Shown here: one piece after another, positions 1-9,751 of the stretch | How the letters are laid out: each line of letters begins with the position of its first letter | Numbering within the stretch: position 1 is the first letter of the stretch | Assembly: GCF_000712035.1 (NCBI RefSeq) | Contig: NZ_JONV01000013.1 | Location: 1 to 38,680 of the forward strand | Reading direction: 5' to 3' | DNA: 38,680 bases | Source of the DNA: Salinicoccus luteus DSM 17002 | GTDB taxonomy: Bacteria; Bacillota; Bacilli; Staphylococcales; Salinicoccaceae | Program-made: the position numbers and the translations under genes | Notes under the pieces: model-generated | The model's input: only the letters and a program-made list of their open reading frames with translations | Told to the model about the DNA's origin: nothing | The model's database searches: none

Positions 1-74
1 GTGGAGACTAGCGGGATCGAACCGCTGACCTCCTGCGTGCAAAGCAGGCGCTCTCCCAGCTGAGCTAAGCCCCC
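1..74 (-). tRNA. tRNA-Ala (anticodon TGC), CCA cut by window edge
   Basis: Cloverleaf read on the minus strand: acceptor GGGGGCT pairs with AGTCTCC, a five-base-pair anticodon stem holds the loop TTTGCAC giving anticodon TGC, and the T-loop is TTCGATC. The first C of an encoded CCA is the last base in view, so the gene is complete except possibly for its CCA tail. It is the seventh and last visible member of the array, which probably continues beyond the edge. Confidence 0.97.
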
Positions 75-99
75 ATCATGTAAATATGGAATATAAGAG

Positions 100-173
100 T
101 CGGGAAGACAGGATTCGAACCTGCGACCCCTTGGTCCCAAACCAAGTGCTCTACCAAGCTGAGCTACTTCCCG
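100..173 (-). tRNA. tRNA-Pro (anticodon TGG)
   Basis: Acceptor CGGGAAG pairs with CTTCCCG, and the anticodon loop TTTGGGA gives TGG. The base at position 100 is the discriminator A. CTC, not CCA, follows, so the CCA end must be added by the nucleotidyltransferase. Confidence 0.97.
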
Positions 174-184
174 TCAGTTACTGA

Positions 185-258
185 CGCGCCCGAGAGGAGT
201 CGAACCCCTAACCTTTTGATCCGTAGTCAAACGCTCTATCCAATTGAGCTACGGGCGC
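185..258 (-). tRNA. tRNA-Arg (anticodon ACG)
   Basis: Acceptor GCGCCCG pairs with CGGGCGC. The anticodon loop CTACGGA gives ACG, whose A34 is normally deaminated to inosine by TadA. The discriminator is G and no CCA is encoded. Confidence 0.97.
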
Positions 259-300
259 ATGAAACAAAAAAATAAAACGGCATGACCGCTTAAAAAATAA

Positions 301-375
301 TGGAGCGGAAGACGGGATTCGAACCCGCGACCCCCACCTTGGCAAGGTGGTGTTCTACCACTGAACTACTTCCGC
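301..375 (-). tRNA. tRNA-Gly (anticodon GCC)
   Basis: Acceptor GCGGAAG pairs with CTTCCGC, and the anticodon loop contains GCC. The discriminator is T and an encoded CCA occupies 301-303. The D-loop is short, as is typical of tRNA-Gly. Confidence 0.97.
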
Positions 376-401
376 TTAGTATTATGAAATTGAATATATG
401 A

Positions 402-485
402 TGCGGGTGAAGGGACTCGAACCCCCACGCCGTTAAAGGCACTAGATCCTGATTCTAGCGCGTCTGCCAATTCCGCCACACCCGC
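402..485 (-). tRNA. tRNA-Leu (anticodon CAG)
   Basis: A class II tRNA of 84 nt with a long variable arm (TGCCTTTAACGGCG). Acceptor GCGGGTG pairs with CACCCGC, and stem CTAGA/TCTAG holds the loop ATCAGGA, giving CAG. The discriminator is A and no CCA is encoded. The 78 bases between it and tRNA-Thr show nothing recognisable. Confidence 0.96.
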
Positions 486-563
486 ATATATGAAATAGAG
501 AGGAGTTTATCCTCCGATGTTTCCGTCGTCCGTCAACTGGAGTATGACTTTTTGTAAATCAGA

Positions 564-639
564 TGGTGCCGGCCAGAGGAATCGAACCCCCAACCTACTG
601 ATTACAAGTCAGTTGCTCTGCCAATTGAGCTAGACCGGC
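564..639 (-). tRNA. tRNA-Thr (anticodon TGT)
   Basis: Acceptor GCCGGTC pairs with GGCCGGC (one G-T pair). Stem ACTGA/TCAGT holds the loop CTTGTAA, giving TGT. CCA is encoded at 564-566. Confidence 0.97.
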
Positions 640-658
640 TGAATCATTAAGTTTTAAA

Positions 659-734
659 TGGTGGAGAATGACGGGTTCGAACCGCCGACCCTCTGCTTGT
701 AAGGCAGATGCTCTCCCAGCTGAGCTAATTCTCC
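659..734 (-). tRNA. tRNA-Val (anticodon TAC), first of the array
   Basis: Acceptor GGAGAAT pairs with ATTCTCC. Stem TCTGC/GCAGA holds the loop CTTACAA, giving TAC. CCA is encoded at 659-661. It is the promoter-proximal gene of the seven-tRNA array. The order Val-Thr-(Lys)-Leu-Gly-(Leu)-Arg-Pro-Ala is the familiar Bacillus/Staphylococcus series, here without the Lys and second Leu genes. Confidence 0.97.
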
Positions 735-767
735 TGAAAGATGCGCTGTCCTGATTACGACTGTTTC

Positions 768-797
768 ATAATATCCTATATCAGCCGTCCGCGTCAA
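768..797 (-). promoter_or_regulatory. sigma-A promoter of the tRNA array
   Basis: On the minus strand, -35 TTGACG (792-797) and -10 TATTAT (768-773) are separated by 18 bases. The start would fall about 25 nt ahead of tRNA-Val. Together with the hairpin behind lysS, this makes the tRNA array a separate transcription unit. Confidence 0.75.
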
Positions 798-822
798 CAT
801 TTTAAATCATTTTAATAGGGAA

Positions 823-857
823 ATAATACACCCAAATGGATATTTGGGCGTATTATT
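823..857 (-). terminator. Terminator behind lysS
   Basis: A long inverted repeat: AATAATAC then CCCAAAT on one side, ATTTGGG then GTATTATT on the other, with a single mismatch and a short loop. It lies 12 bases beyond the lysS stop. T-rich sequence is present on both sides, so it could work in both directions. It separates lysS from the tRNA promoter. Confidence 0.75.
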
Positions 858-868
858 ATATTTTTTCA

Positions 869-2368
<1,500 letters not shown>

Positions 2369-3382
2369 CTATACTATCATTTCATTTTGTGGTTCCGTTT
2401 GTTCAGCAACAAAATTGTCTATTGCGCATACAGCTGCCTCTCTCGTCTCCGCCCGGTTGATCGCCTTGCGCACATTGCCATTTCCCTTTATGCCTTTCAG
2501 GTACCAGGAGGCATGCTTGCGCATCTCCATGACCGCAATCTTTTCACCTTTGAGCTCGATCAGGCGGTCCATATGGAGCTTGAGGATCTTCATCTTCTCT
2601 TCGAGGCCGGGCTCACCGACCAGTTCACCCGTTTCAAGATAGTGCACCGTCCTATAGATCATCCATGGGTTGCCGAGTGCTTCCCTTCCGATCATCACGG
2701 CATCCACACCAGTCTCCTCAAGCATTTTCTGGGCAAGTTCCGGAGATGTGACGTCGCCATTGCCGATGACCGGAATGCTGACGGCCTCCTTGACCTGGCG
2801 GATGATATCCCAATCCGCTTCACCTTCATACATCTGCTCGCGTGTGCGGCCATGCATACTGATGGCGGCGGCACCCGCCTTCTCGGCCATTCTGGCATTT
2901 TCCACTGCATAGATATGATCACTGTCCCAGCCGATGCGCATCTTCACCGTCACGGGCTTTGATACATTCTCGACCACTGCACTGACCATATCGTAGATCT
3001 TATCCGGATCAAGCAGCCAGCGGGCGCCGGCTTCACATCTGATGATCTTGGAGACTGGACATCCCATGTTGATGTCGATGATGTCGGCCGTGGTGTTCTG
3101 GTCGACATATCTGGCCGCTTCGACAAGCGTATCCTTTTCCCCACCGGATATCTGCAGCGACATCGGGCGTTCATTTTCATCTATATACAGCATCTTCATC
3201 GTCTTTTCGTTGCCGAACAGGAGCGCCTTGTCGCTGATCATCTCTGCACATACGAGTCCGGCTCCAAACTCCTTGACTGTCAGCCGGAAAGCGGCGTTGC
3301 ACACGCCTGCCATCGGCGCGAGGACGACTCTGTTTTCTATTTCCACATCACCGATCCTAAACATTCGTTTCACCCGCTTCAA
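2369..3382 (-). CDS. dusB: tRNA-dihydrouridine synthase (DusB/Dus1 type)
   Basis: FMN-dependent enzyme that reduces uridines in the tRNA D-loop. A TIM barrel begins with LAPMAGVCNAAFR (21-33). The catalytic cysteine is in NMGCPVSKI (C108), and IGREALGNPW lies in the phosphate-binding region. The start is uncertain: a TTG at 3382 has AGGAG five bases ahead, whereas the family usually begins at MFRIGDV, the ATG at 3364, which has only a weak GGGTG. The gene overlaps the end of folK by 26 or 8 bp accordingly. The pairing dusB-lysS is standard in Bacillales. Confidence 0.95.
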   Translation of the reverse strand: MKRVKRMFRIGDVEIENRVVLAPMAGVCNAAFRLTVKEFGAGLVCAEMISDKALLFGNEKTMKMLYIDENERPMSLQISGGEKDTLVEAARYVDQNTTADIIDINMGCPVSKIIRCEAGARWLLDPDKIYDMVSAVVENVSKPVTVKMRIGWDSDHIYAVENARMAEKAGAAAISMHGRTREQMYEGEADWDIIRQVKEAVSIPVIGNGDVTSPELAQKMLEETGVDAVMIGREALGNPWMIYRTVHYLETGELVGEPGLEEKMKILKLHMDRLIELKGEKIAVMEMRKHASWYLKGIKGNGNVRKAINRAETREAAVCAIDNFVAEQTEPQNEMIV

Positions 3383-3833
3383 GCGCTCTCCTCATCGCTT
3401 CTATCGTTTTCCCTGTGCCCGGGTGTACGACATCACCGGCAATTTCAGCCAGTGGTTCAAGGACGAAGCTGCGCTTGTGCATTTCCGCATGGGGGATGTT
3501 CAATTCATCCAGGGAGAGTTCAAGGTCCTCATAGAGCAGTATGTCTATATCGATTGTGCGCGGTCCCCACACTTCCTTTCTAACCCGTCCCAGGTCATGC
3601 TCGACCGACAGGACGACTTCAAGAAGGTCCAAAGGGGATATCCGTGTCTCAATCATCAGGCACATGTTCATGAAATCCGGCTGGTCGGTTTTCCCATAGG
3701 GCTCTGTTTCAAGGATGGAGGAGCGTCTGACAACTTCTATCGCTTCATGGTCATCAAGTTTTTGTATGGCGGACTCCAGGTTCGCCCTGCGGTCCCCCAT
3801 ATTGCTTCCAAGTCCCAAATATACAACAGCCAT
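3357..3833 (-). CDS. folK: 6-hydroxymethyl-dihydropterin pyrophosphokinase (HPPK)
   Basis: Transfers pyrophosphate from ATP to 6-hydroxymethyl-7,8-dihydropterin, one step before FolP. It is 158 residues long. GLGSNMGDR (7-15) is the N-terminal signature. GPRTIDIDILLY (90-101) holds the magnesium-binding aspartates D95 and D97. Its ATG overlaps the TAA of folB by one base (TAATG), so the two are translationally coupled. Confidence 0.97.
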   Translation of the reverse strand: MAVVYLGLGSNMGDRRANLESAIQKLDDHEAIEVVRRSSILETEPYGKTDQPDFMNMCLMIETRISPLDLLEVVLSVEHDLGRVRKEVWGPRTIDIDILLYEDLELSLDELNIPHAEMHKRSFVLEPLAEIAGDVVHPGTGKTIEAMRRALEAGETNV

Positions 3834-4198
3834 TAATCTTCCCGCTTTCTATTCAATGTAATGCTGACATTATCATAGTTGCCCTCTATCGGAGGGTTCA
3901 TTTTGGTGATGGTCACTTCCGTCCCTACTATTTTATCATATTGGTCAAACAGTGCCTGCGACACCTTCTCTGCAAGATGTTCGATCAGGTTCACGGGTTC
4001 ACCTTTGATGATTTCCTCTATCATCTGATAGGCTTCGCCATAATGGACGGTCTCTGTCAGGTCGTCTGTTGTCGAGGCCGGGGCGAGGTCGAGATGCATC
4101 ACGACATCCGTGATGAAGAACTGTCCCAGCGTGCGTTCCGCATCGAATACGCCATGATATGCATACGTCTTTATGCCATTGATTCTGATGTTATCCAT
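3833..4198 (-). CDS. folB: Dihydroneopterin aldolase
   Basis: Cleaves 7,8-dihydroneopterin to 6-hydroxymethyl-dihydropterin and glycolaldehyde. At 121 residues it has the usual size. The expected catalytic residues are visible: E21 in FDAER and K99 in TKMNPPI. It overlaps folP by 8 bp and folK by 1 bp, so the three folate genes form one tight unit in the order folP-folB-folK. Confidence 0.97.
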   Translation of the reverse strand: MDNIRINGIKTYAYHGVFDAERTLGQFFITDVVMHLDLAPASTTDDLTETVHYGEAYQMIEEIIKGEPVNLIEHLAEKVSQALFDQYDKIVGTEVTITKMNPPIEGNYDNVSITLNRKRED

Positions 4199-4979
4199 CC
4201 AGATCCTCCTTGAGCTTCATATAGGCATCCGCAATCTTCCTGTTCAGCGCCACATTGTGCACGCGCACCGCTCTGACACCCTTATCGATGCCGTATATCG
4301 TCGTTGCAGCGGTTGCCTCATCACGCTCCGATGCCTGTGTATCCTCTCCGGCGAGCGCTTTTATCATGCGCTTGCGGCTTGTTGCCAGAAGAATCGGGTA
4401 GCCTGTTGCCACAAGTTCTTCCAGACGGCGCATCACTGTGAGCTCCTCGGTGCGTGTCTTGACAAAGCCGATGCCCGGATCGAGCCAGATCTTATCCGCC
4501 TTCACACCATGCGCTTTCGCCAGGTTGACGGAAGCCGTCAGTTCTTCGATCATGTCCCGTACAACGTCCCCGTAGCGGCCGTGGGTGTTATTATGCATCA
4601 GAAAAATAGGCACATCATATTCACTGGCAACATCGAGTATCGTTTCGTCGTAGGTGCCGCGCCACTGGTCATTGATCATTGTTGCGCCTGCCTCGATTGC
4701 TGCCCGTGCCACATTTCCACGGAAAGTGTCGATGGATATATCCACACCGAGGTTCCTGATCGCTTCGATGACAGGAACCACCCGGCCGCTCTCCTCTTCT
4801 GCGCTGATTTCAGTATGGCCTGGACGGGTGGAATAGCCGCCGACATCTATGATGTCCACGCCCTCCTCCACCATCTGCCGGGCCCTCCCGACAGCATCCT
4901 CCACAGCGTGGTACTTGCCGCCGTCACTGAATGAATCCGGGGTGACATTCAGGATGCCCATAATCTGAAGTCGTTTCAT
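4191..4979 (-). CDS. folP: Dihydropteroate synthase
   Basis: Condenses p-aminobenzoate with the HPPK product; the sulfonamide target. Conserved blocks are NVTPDSFSDGG (11-21), STRPG (50-54), SIDT (82-85), DPGIGF (about 167-172) and ATSRKR (about 199-204). The C-terminal motif reads RVHNV, not the commoner RVHDV; I recall the same form in staphylococci. It is the first gene of the operon. An AGAGGATG sits ahead of the ATG, and a promoter and the cysK terminator lie upstream. No pab genes adjoin it, unlike in Bacillus. Confidence 0.97.
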   Translation of the reverse strand: MKRLQIMGILNVTPDSFSDGGKYHAVEDAVGRARQMVEEGVDIIDVGGYSTRPGHTEISAEEESGRVVPVIEAIRNLGVDISIDTFRGNVARAAIEAGATMINDQWRGTYDETILDVASEYDVPIFLMHNNTHGRYGDVVRDMIEELTASVNLAKAHGVKADKIWLDPGIGFVKTRTEELTVMRRLEELVATGYPILLATSRKRMIKALAGEDTQASERDEATAATTIYGIDKGVRAVRVHNVALNRKIADAYMKLKEDLDG

Positions 4980-5011
4980 ACTATCATCCTCTATTCCACA
5001 ATAATAGACAT

Positions 5012-5020
5012 ATTATAACA
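5012..5020 (-). promoter_or_regulatory. Extended -10 promoter of the folP operon
   Basis: TGTTATAAT on the minus strand is a perfect extended -10. The -35 region (TTATAT or TATATT) is poor, as extended -10 promoters allow. It lies between the cysK terminator and folP, giving a leader of about 25 nt. Confidence 0.6.
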
Positions 5021-5050
5021 TGTATGGCTGATGAAATATAATGGCTTCCG

Positions 5051-5089
5051 GGGAAAATAAAATACCATACCCCCAAGGGATATGGTATT
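5051..5089 (-). terminator. Terminator of cysK
   Basis: Nine-base-pair outer stem AATACCATA/TATGGTATT with an inner CCC/GGG. On the minus strand it is followed by TTATTTT. It starts 14 bases beyond the cysK stop. Confidence 0.85.
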
Positions 5090-5103
5090 CAAGATGACTG
5101 TTA

Positions 5104-6033
5104 TCAGTCTTCGAAATTGAAGAGCGGCGTGGAGAGGTATCTCTCGCCATTGGACGGCAGCACAGTGATTACGCTCTTGCCTTTTCCAAGCTTCTTCGCT
5201 ACTTCAAGGCTTGCCAGCACTGCTGCACCGGAAGAGATGCCGCCGAGTATGCCTTCCTTGGCCGCAAGTTCGCGTGCCCATTCCATCGCTTCCTCATTGC
5301 CGATCTGGATGACTTCATCGTAGATTTCGGTATTCAGCGTCTTCGGCACAAAACCGGCGCCAAGACCCTGGAGCTTATGCGGTCCCGGATCCCCACCACT
5401 CAGTACTGGTGAATCCTTCGGTTCCACTGCATAGATCGTAAGATCCGGATATGCCTCCTTCAACACCTTGCCGGCGCCTGAAATGGTACCGCCTGTTCCA
5501 ATGCCTGAAACGAATCCGGCAACATCAAGACCTTCCGTCTGTTCGACCAGTTCACGGCCTGTCGTCTTCTCGTGGATCTCAGGGTTTGCCATGTTCTCGA
5601 ACTGCTGCGGCATGAAGTAGCCATGCTTTTCAACAAGTTCTTCCGCCTTTTTGATGGCACCCTTCATGCCTTCGGCACCTGGTGTAAGAATGAGTTCTGC
5701 ACCGTATGCCTTGAGCAGGTTGCGTCTTTCCTTACTCATCGTATCCGGCATGACCAGGATTGTCTTGTACCCTCTACTTGCTGCGACCATCGCAAGGCCG
5801 ATGCCCGTATTTCCGCTCGTCGGTTCGATGATTGTCGTATCTTCGTTCAATACGCCTTCTTCCTCGGCGCGTTCTATCATGGAGAGCGCGATACGGTCCT
5901 TGACCGAGCTTCCAGGATTCATGAATTCCAGCTTCACGTAAATATCGGCCATGCTGTCGTCTGTCAGATTATTAAGCTTCACAAGTGGCGTGTTGCCGAT
6001 GACTTCTGTAATGCTATTATAAAGTTTACTCAT
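5104..6033 (-). CDS. cysK: Cysteine synthase A (O-acetylserine sulfhydrylase)
   Basis: PLP enzyme that makes cysteine from O-acetylserine and sulfide. The PLP lysine is K45 in GSSVKDRIA. The substrate loop TSGNTGIG lies near 70-77 and the phosphate-binding GTGGT near 180. The open frame extends seven codons upstream, but GGGAG lies inside that extension, seven bases ahead of the ATG at 6033. That start also gives the canonical [16 protein letters not shown] and 309 residues. The gene has its own promoter and terminator, and an inverted repeat spans its transcription start. Confidence 0.97.
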   Translation of the reverse strand: MSKLYNSITEVIGNTPLVKLNNLTDDSMADIYVKLEFMNPGSSVKDRIALSMIERAEEEGVLNEDTTIIEPTSGNTGIGLAMVAASRGYKTILVMPDTMSKERRNLLKAYGAELILTPGAEGMKGAIKKAEELVEKHGYFMPQQFENMANPEIHEKTTGRELVEQTEGLDVAGFVSGIGTGGTISGAGKVLKEAYPDLTIYAVEPKDSPVLSGGDPGPHKLQGLGAGFVPKTLNTEIYDEVIQIGNEEAMEWARELAAKEGILGGISSGAAVLASLEVAKKLGKGKSVITVLPSNGERYLSTPLFNFED

Positions 6034-6046
6034 AACAATCTCCCTT

Positions 6047-6073
6047 TTATCCATACTTTTTCACTATGGATAA
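6047..6073. promoter_or_regulatory. Inverted repeat over the cysK transcription start (candidate operator)
   Basis: TTATCCATA and TATGGATAA are perfect nine-base arms with a nine-base centre (6056-6064), so arm centres are 18 bp apart. The upstream arm overlaps the -10 box and the downstream arm is close to the Shine-Dalgarno sequence. It fits a dimeric repressor site, or a leader hairpin. CymR is the natural suspect for cysK in Bacillales, but I cannot match its consensus with confidence. Confidence 0.5.
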
Positions 6074-6100
6074 CATACCATTTTTTGCTTCCCAAATCAA
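6072..6100 (-). promoter_or_regulatory. Promoter of cysK
   Basis: -35 TTGATT (6095-6100) and -10 TATGTT (6072-6077) are spaced by 17 bases, with a TG one base ahead of the -10. The -35 lies two bases beyond the hslO stop codon. Confidence 0.7.
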
Positions 6101-6102
6101 TT

Positions 6103-6972
6103 TTAATGCGTGATGAGCTCCTGAAGTTCTTCCTTTTCAATCCATACTTTGTTGCGGCAGAAGTGGCAGTCCGCTTCAGCGCCGCCATCCTCTTTGATCA
6201 TGGCGACGATTTCGGAAGGATCCAGGGAGGCGATCGCATTGATGAACCGCTCCTTCGAACAGCTGCATTCGAACTCTACCGGCATTTCATCCAGCACCCT
6301 CCAATTCTCCTGTCCAATCGCTTCGTCAATGATCTCCTGCGGTGACAGCCCCTGGTCGATCAGCTTGGACACGGGCGTCATTTCTTTTGCCCGTTCGTCC
6401 AGAAATGCCATCGTTTCATCACTTGCTCCAGGCATCACCTGGATGATGAAGCCGCCGGAAGCCTTGATTGTATTGTCAGGGTTGACCAGAACGCCAAGCG
6501 CCACGATGGAAGGAATCTGCTCACTGGCGTAGAAGTAGTAGGAGAAATCCTCTCCGATTTCACCGGAGACGATCTCCGTGGAGCCCGTAAAGTGCTCCTT
6601 CAATCCTATATCTTTGGCAACATTCACAAATCCGTCCGTGCCTACAGCACGGCGCACATCGAGCTTCCCGGCATCATTGAGCGGGAAGTGCACCTGCGGA
6701 TTCCCGAGATAGCCGCGGACCTTGCCTTTTGCGTTGCTGTCGACGACGATGGCGCCGATTGGTCCGCCCCCCTGGACGGTTACCGTCACCTTCTCCTCAT
6801 TCTTGAGCATGGCGCCCATCATAAGCCCCGCTGTCATCGTACGTCCGAGTGCCGCTGCAGCAGTCGGATAGGCACCATGCCTTTCTACTGCTTCATTTAC
6901 TGTATCTGTAGTGTCTACAGAAAAAATACGAATTTCATCATTCATTCCAATCCCTCTGATCAGGTGGTCCAT
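6103..6972 (-). CDS. hslO: Hsp33 redox-regulated chaperonin
   Basis: Cytoplasmic holdase switched on by oxidative unfolding. The four zinc-binding thiols of the redox switch are visible at the C-terminus: C236 and C238 in CSCSKERF, C269 and C272 in CHFC. It has 289 residues. AAGGAGG seven bases ahead of the ATG at 6972 fixes the start, giving nine residues more than the internal MNDEIRIFS that would be the commoner N-terminus. It follows ftsH across a small hairpin, as in Bacillus and staphylococci. Confidence 0.96.
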   Translation of the reverse strand: MDHLIRGIGMNDEIRIFSVDTTDTVNEAVERHGAYPTAAAALGRTMTAGLMMGAMLKNEEKVTVTVQGGGPIGAIVVDSNAKGKVRGYLGNPQVHFPLNDAGKLDVRRAVGTDGFVNVAKDIGLKEHFTGSTEIVSGEIGEDFSYYFYASEQIPSIVALGVLVNPDNTIKASGGFIIQVMPGASDETMAFLDERAKEMTPVSKLIDQGLSPQEIIDEAIGQENWRVLDEMPVEFECSCSKERFINAIASLDPSEIVAMIKEDGGAEADCHFCRNKVWIEKEELQELITH

Positions 6973-6998
6973 TGGAATTCCTCCTTATAAATCACCAA

Positions 6999-7018
6999 AA
7001 GTCGCCCGGAGGCGACTT
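6999..7018 (-). terminator. Hairpin between ftsH and hslO (weak terminator or attenuator)
   Basis: AAGTCGCC/GGCGACTT, eight perfect pairs with a four-base loop, starts five bases after the ftsH stop. Only four T residues follow on the minus strand, and the hslO Shine-Dalgarno is about 15 bases further on. There is no room for a promoter. It probably reduces rather than ends transcription. Confidence 0.55.
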
Positions 7019-7022
7019 GGCA

Positions 7023-9137
7023 TTAGTTTCTTCGGTTATCTTCTTCCCACTTCTGTGCCTTTTCCCTCTGCCTGTCTGCAAAAGGATTTTCCTCAGTGTT
7101 GCGCTCCTGTGGGTATTCCCTCTGTTCAACCGGCTGCTCTCTGCGTTGTTCATCGTAGCGGGAAGTTTCTTCCTCTTCAACCGCATCACGTGATTCCGCT
7201 TCGTCTGAACGGTCGCTCAGGCCTTCTTTGACATCTTCATAGGATGGTCCGATCTTGTCATCTTCCGCATGGCTGTCATCATAATTGCGTTCCGGCAACT
7301 TGCCATGGTAGAAGAGCCCTTCGATCTGTTCACGATCCAATGTTTCTTCAACAAGCAGTGTTTCTGCTATGAGGGTGAGCTGCTCCTGATGTTCCATCAA
7401 TATCTCACGGCAGCGTTCATACTGCGTTTTGACGATATGCTGCATCTCCTGGTCGATTTCATAGGCGATCCGGTCGGAATAGTTTGCGTCCGACTGCATG
7501 TCTTTCCCCAGGAATACCTGGCCGTTCGACTCTCCGAACTGGAGCGGTCCGAGTTTGTCGCTCATACCGTATTCAGTCACCATGCTGCGTGCGATGCCTG
7601 TAGACCTCTGGAAGTCGTTGTGCGCCCCTGTGGACACTTCACCAAAGTTGATCTCCTCGGAGACACGGCCACCAAGCAATCCGACAATCTTGTCTTCGAG
7701 CTCGGGCTTCGTCATGAAGTAGCGGTCCTCCTTCGGAAGCATCACTGCATAGCCGCCTGCCTGGCCGCGGGGCACGATTGTGACCTTGTGGACCATATCG
7801 GCATCATCAAGCACCATGCCGATGACCGTGTGTCCAGCTTCGTGGAATGCAACGATATTCCGTTCCTTCTCGGATATGACACGGCTCTTCTTCGCCGGTC
7901 CGGCGATTACCCTGTCTGTCGCTTCATCAACATCACGCATATCAATCTTGCTCTTATTCTGCCTTGCAGCAACGAGTGCCGCTTCATTCAGCAGGTTTTC
8001 AAGGTCTGCCCCCGAGAAGCCTGGTGTTCTTGCAGCAAGGGCTGCCAAATCCACCGTATCATCGAAAGGCTTGCCTTTGGAGTGTACTCTGAGCACTGCT
8101 TCGCGCCCTTTGACATCCGGACGGCCGACAGGAATCTGCCTGTCGAAACGGCCTGGACGGAGCAATGCCGGGTCGAGGATATCCGGTCTGTTCGTTGCTG
8201 CAATCATGATGATGCCTTCGTTCTCACCGAAGCCATCCATTTCAACGAGCAGCTGGTTCAGTGTCTGTTCACGTTCGTCATGACCGCCGCCGACGCCTGC
8301 ACCACGCTGGCGTCCCACTGCATCGATTTCATCGATGAAGATGATGCATGGTGCGTTCTTCTTGGCATTCTCGAACAGGTCACGTACACGGGATGCACCG
8401 ACCCCGACGAACATTTCTACGAAGTCGGAACCACTGATGGAGAAGAAAGGCACGCCTGCTTCTCCGGCCACCGCTTTTGCAATCAGTGTCTTACCTGTAC
8501 CCGGCGGGCCGACGAGCAGCACACCTTTCGGGATCTTCGCACCGATGCGGTCGAAACGGCGTGGATCCTTCAGGAAGTCCACCACTTCGATAAGTTCCTG
8601 CTTTTCTTCATCTGCGCCCGCAACATCCTCGAAGCGGACCTTCTTCTTGCTCTGGTCATAGAGCTTCGCTTTGCTCTTGCCGAAGTTCATTACGCGGCCG
8701 CCACCGCCACCGCCGCCTTGCGCCTGACTCATCAGGAACAAGAAGAGGAAGAGGATGAGGAGCAGCGGAATGAACGTAAACAGCATGCTCGTCCAAGGAC
8801 TCTGCTCTTCGGCAGGTTCAATTGTAAAGTTCAAGTCTTCCTGGGCTCTTGCTGTTTCAAGAATCTGATCCAGGTCCTGAGTGCTGTTGTACGGAATCAC
8901 AGAGGTGAACGATTCCTGCTCATTCTGGCCGGATAGGCGGCCTTCAATGAGATATACGTTCTGCTCTGGCTGAATCGTGAGTTCTTCTATATTACCGGCA
9001 TCCAGTTCTTCAAGGAATTCTCCATACTGGAGTTCCTCCTCAAGTGCTGAATCGCCATTGAAACTTTGAAATATACCAAACATTATGACTGATAATATCA
9101 ATATCAGTACTATGTTACGGCCTACATTCTTAGGCAT
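7023..9137 (-). CDS. ftsH: ATP-dependent zinc metalloprotease FtsH
   Basis: Membrane AAA+ protease for misfolded membrane and regulatory proteins. Two membrane segments (about 8-24 and 118-137) flank an extracytoplasmic domain. A glycine run follows at 141-147. Walker A is GPPGTGKT (210-217), Walker B IIFIDEID (265-272), and the second region of homology [19 protein letters not shown] (315-333). The zinc site is HEAGH (432-436). The last ~90 residues are a charged, low-complexity tail rich in E, D and R. GGAGG lies seven bases ahead of the ATG. It follows hpt, as in relatives. Confidence 0.98.
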   Translation of the reverse strand: MPKNVGRNIVLILILSVIMFGIFQSFNGDSALEEELQYGEFLEELDAGNIEELTIQPEQNVYLIEGRLSGQNEQESFTSVIPYNSTQDLDQILETARAQEDLNFTIEPAEEQSPWTSMLFTFIPLLLILFLFLFLMSQAQGGGGGGGRVMNFGKSKAKLYDQSKKKVRFEDVAGADEEKQELIEVVDFLKDPRRFDRIGAKIPKGVLLVGPPGTGKTLIAKAVAGEAGVPFFSISGSDFVEMFVGVGASRVRDLFENAKKNAPCIIFIDEIDAVGRQRGAGVGGGHDEREQTLNQLLVEMDGFGENEGIIMIAATNRPDILDPALLRPGRFDRQIPVGRPDVKGREAVLRVHSKGKPFDDTVDLAALAARTPGFSGADLENLLNEAALVAARQNKSKIDMRDVDEATDRVIAGPAKKSRVISEKERNIVAFHEAGHTVIGMVLDDADMVHKVTIVPRGQAGGYAVMLPKEDRYFMTKPELEDKIVGLLGGRVSEEINFGEVSTGAHNDFQRSTGIARSMVTEYGMSDKLGPLQFGESNGQVFLGKDMQSDANYSDRIAYEIDQEMQHIVKTQYERCREILMEHQEQLTLIAETLLVEETLDREQIEGLFYHGKLPERNYDDSHAEDDKIGPSYEDVKEGLSDRSDEAESRDAVEEEETSRYDEQRREQPVEQREYPQERNTEENPFADRQREKAQKWEEDNRRN

Positions 9138-9171
9138 CCGTAAACCTCCATTTCTAGTACGACTAAAAGAA

Positions 9172-9180
9172 ATAATACCA
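9172..9180 (-). promoter_or_regulatory. Possible extended -10 promoter of ftsH
   Basis: TGGTATTAT on the minus strand in the 74-bp hpt-ftsH gap. No good -35 is visible 16-18 bases upstream, so the call rests on the extended -10 alone. Confidence 0.4.
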
Positions 9181-9211
9181 TGATTTCACACTATTATTCC
9201 ACTGTTTTGAC

Positions 9212-9751
9212 TTACTGGTAAAGCTCAGGTTTCAATAGTCCGATATATGGCAGGTTACGATATTTTTCATCAAAATCCAGGCCATAACCGACGACGAAGC
9301 CATCAGGTATTTCCGTCCCTACATATTTCACGTCGACATCGAGCTTTCTGTTGATCGGCTTGTCCAGCAATGTCACTATTTCCAATGATGCTGCGTTTCT
9401 GTATTCAATCAGATCGATGATCGAATTCAATGTTGTGCCCGTCTCTATGATGTCCTCCACCACAATAACATGCCGGCCGTCCACAGAATTGGACAGATCC
9501 TTGAGGATTTTGACCTCGCCGGAGGATCTCGTTCCTACATAGCTGGAGACATCCATGAAATCTATTTCCAGATGCGTATCTATGTACTTGATCAGATCGC
9601 CCATGAACATGATGGATCCCTTGAGCAGGCCGACCAGTATCGGTGTCTTTCCCTCATAGTCTTCAGTAATCCGCTTGCCGAGCCGTTCTGCTATGTTCTG
9701 AATTTCCTCTTCAGATAGTACAACTTCGCTTATATCATTTCTCAGGCTCAT
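9212..9751 (-). CDS. hpt: Hypoxanthine (guanine) phosphoribosyltransferase
   Basis: Purine salvage: converts hypoxanthine or guanine plus PRPP to IMP or GMP. The PRPP motif VIVVEDIIETGTTL is at 95-108 and the flexible loop with SSYVGTRSSG at 69-78. The longest frame begins at a TTG, but AAGGAG lies just inside it and seven bases ahead of the ATG at 9751, which gives the usual MSLRNDISEV and 179 residues. It overlaps tilS by 17 bp. In B. subtilis TilS and HprT also interact and jointly affect ftsH expression. Confidence 0.96.
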   Translation of the reverse strand: MSLRNDISEVVLSEEEIQNIAERLGKRITEDYEGKTPILVGLLKGSIMFMGDLIKYIDTHLEIDFMDVSSYVGTRSSGEVKILKDLSNSVDGRHVIVVEDIIETGTTLNSIIDLIEYRNAASLEIVTLLDKPINRKLDVDVKYVGTEIPDGFVVGYGLDFDEKYRNLPYIGLLKPELYQ

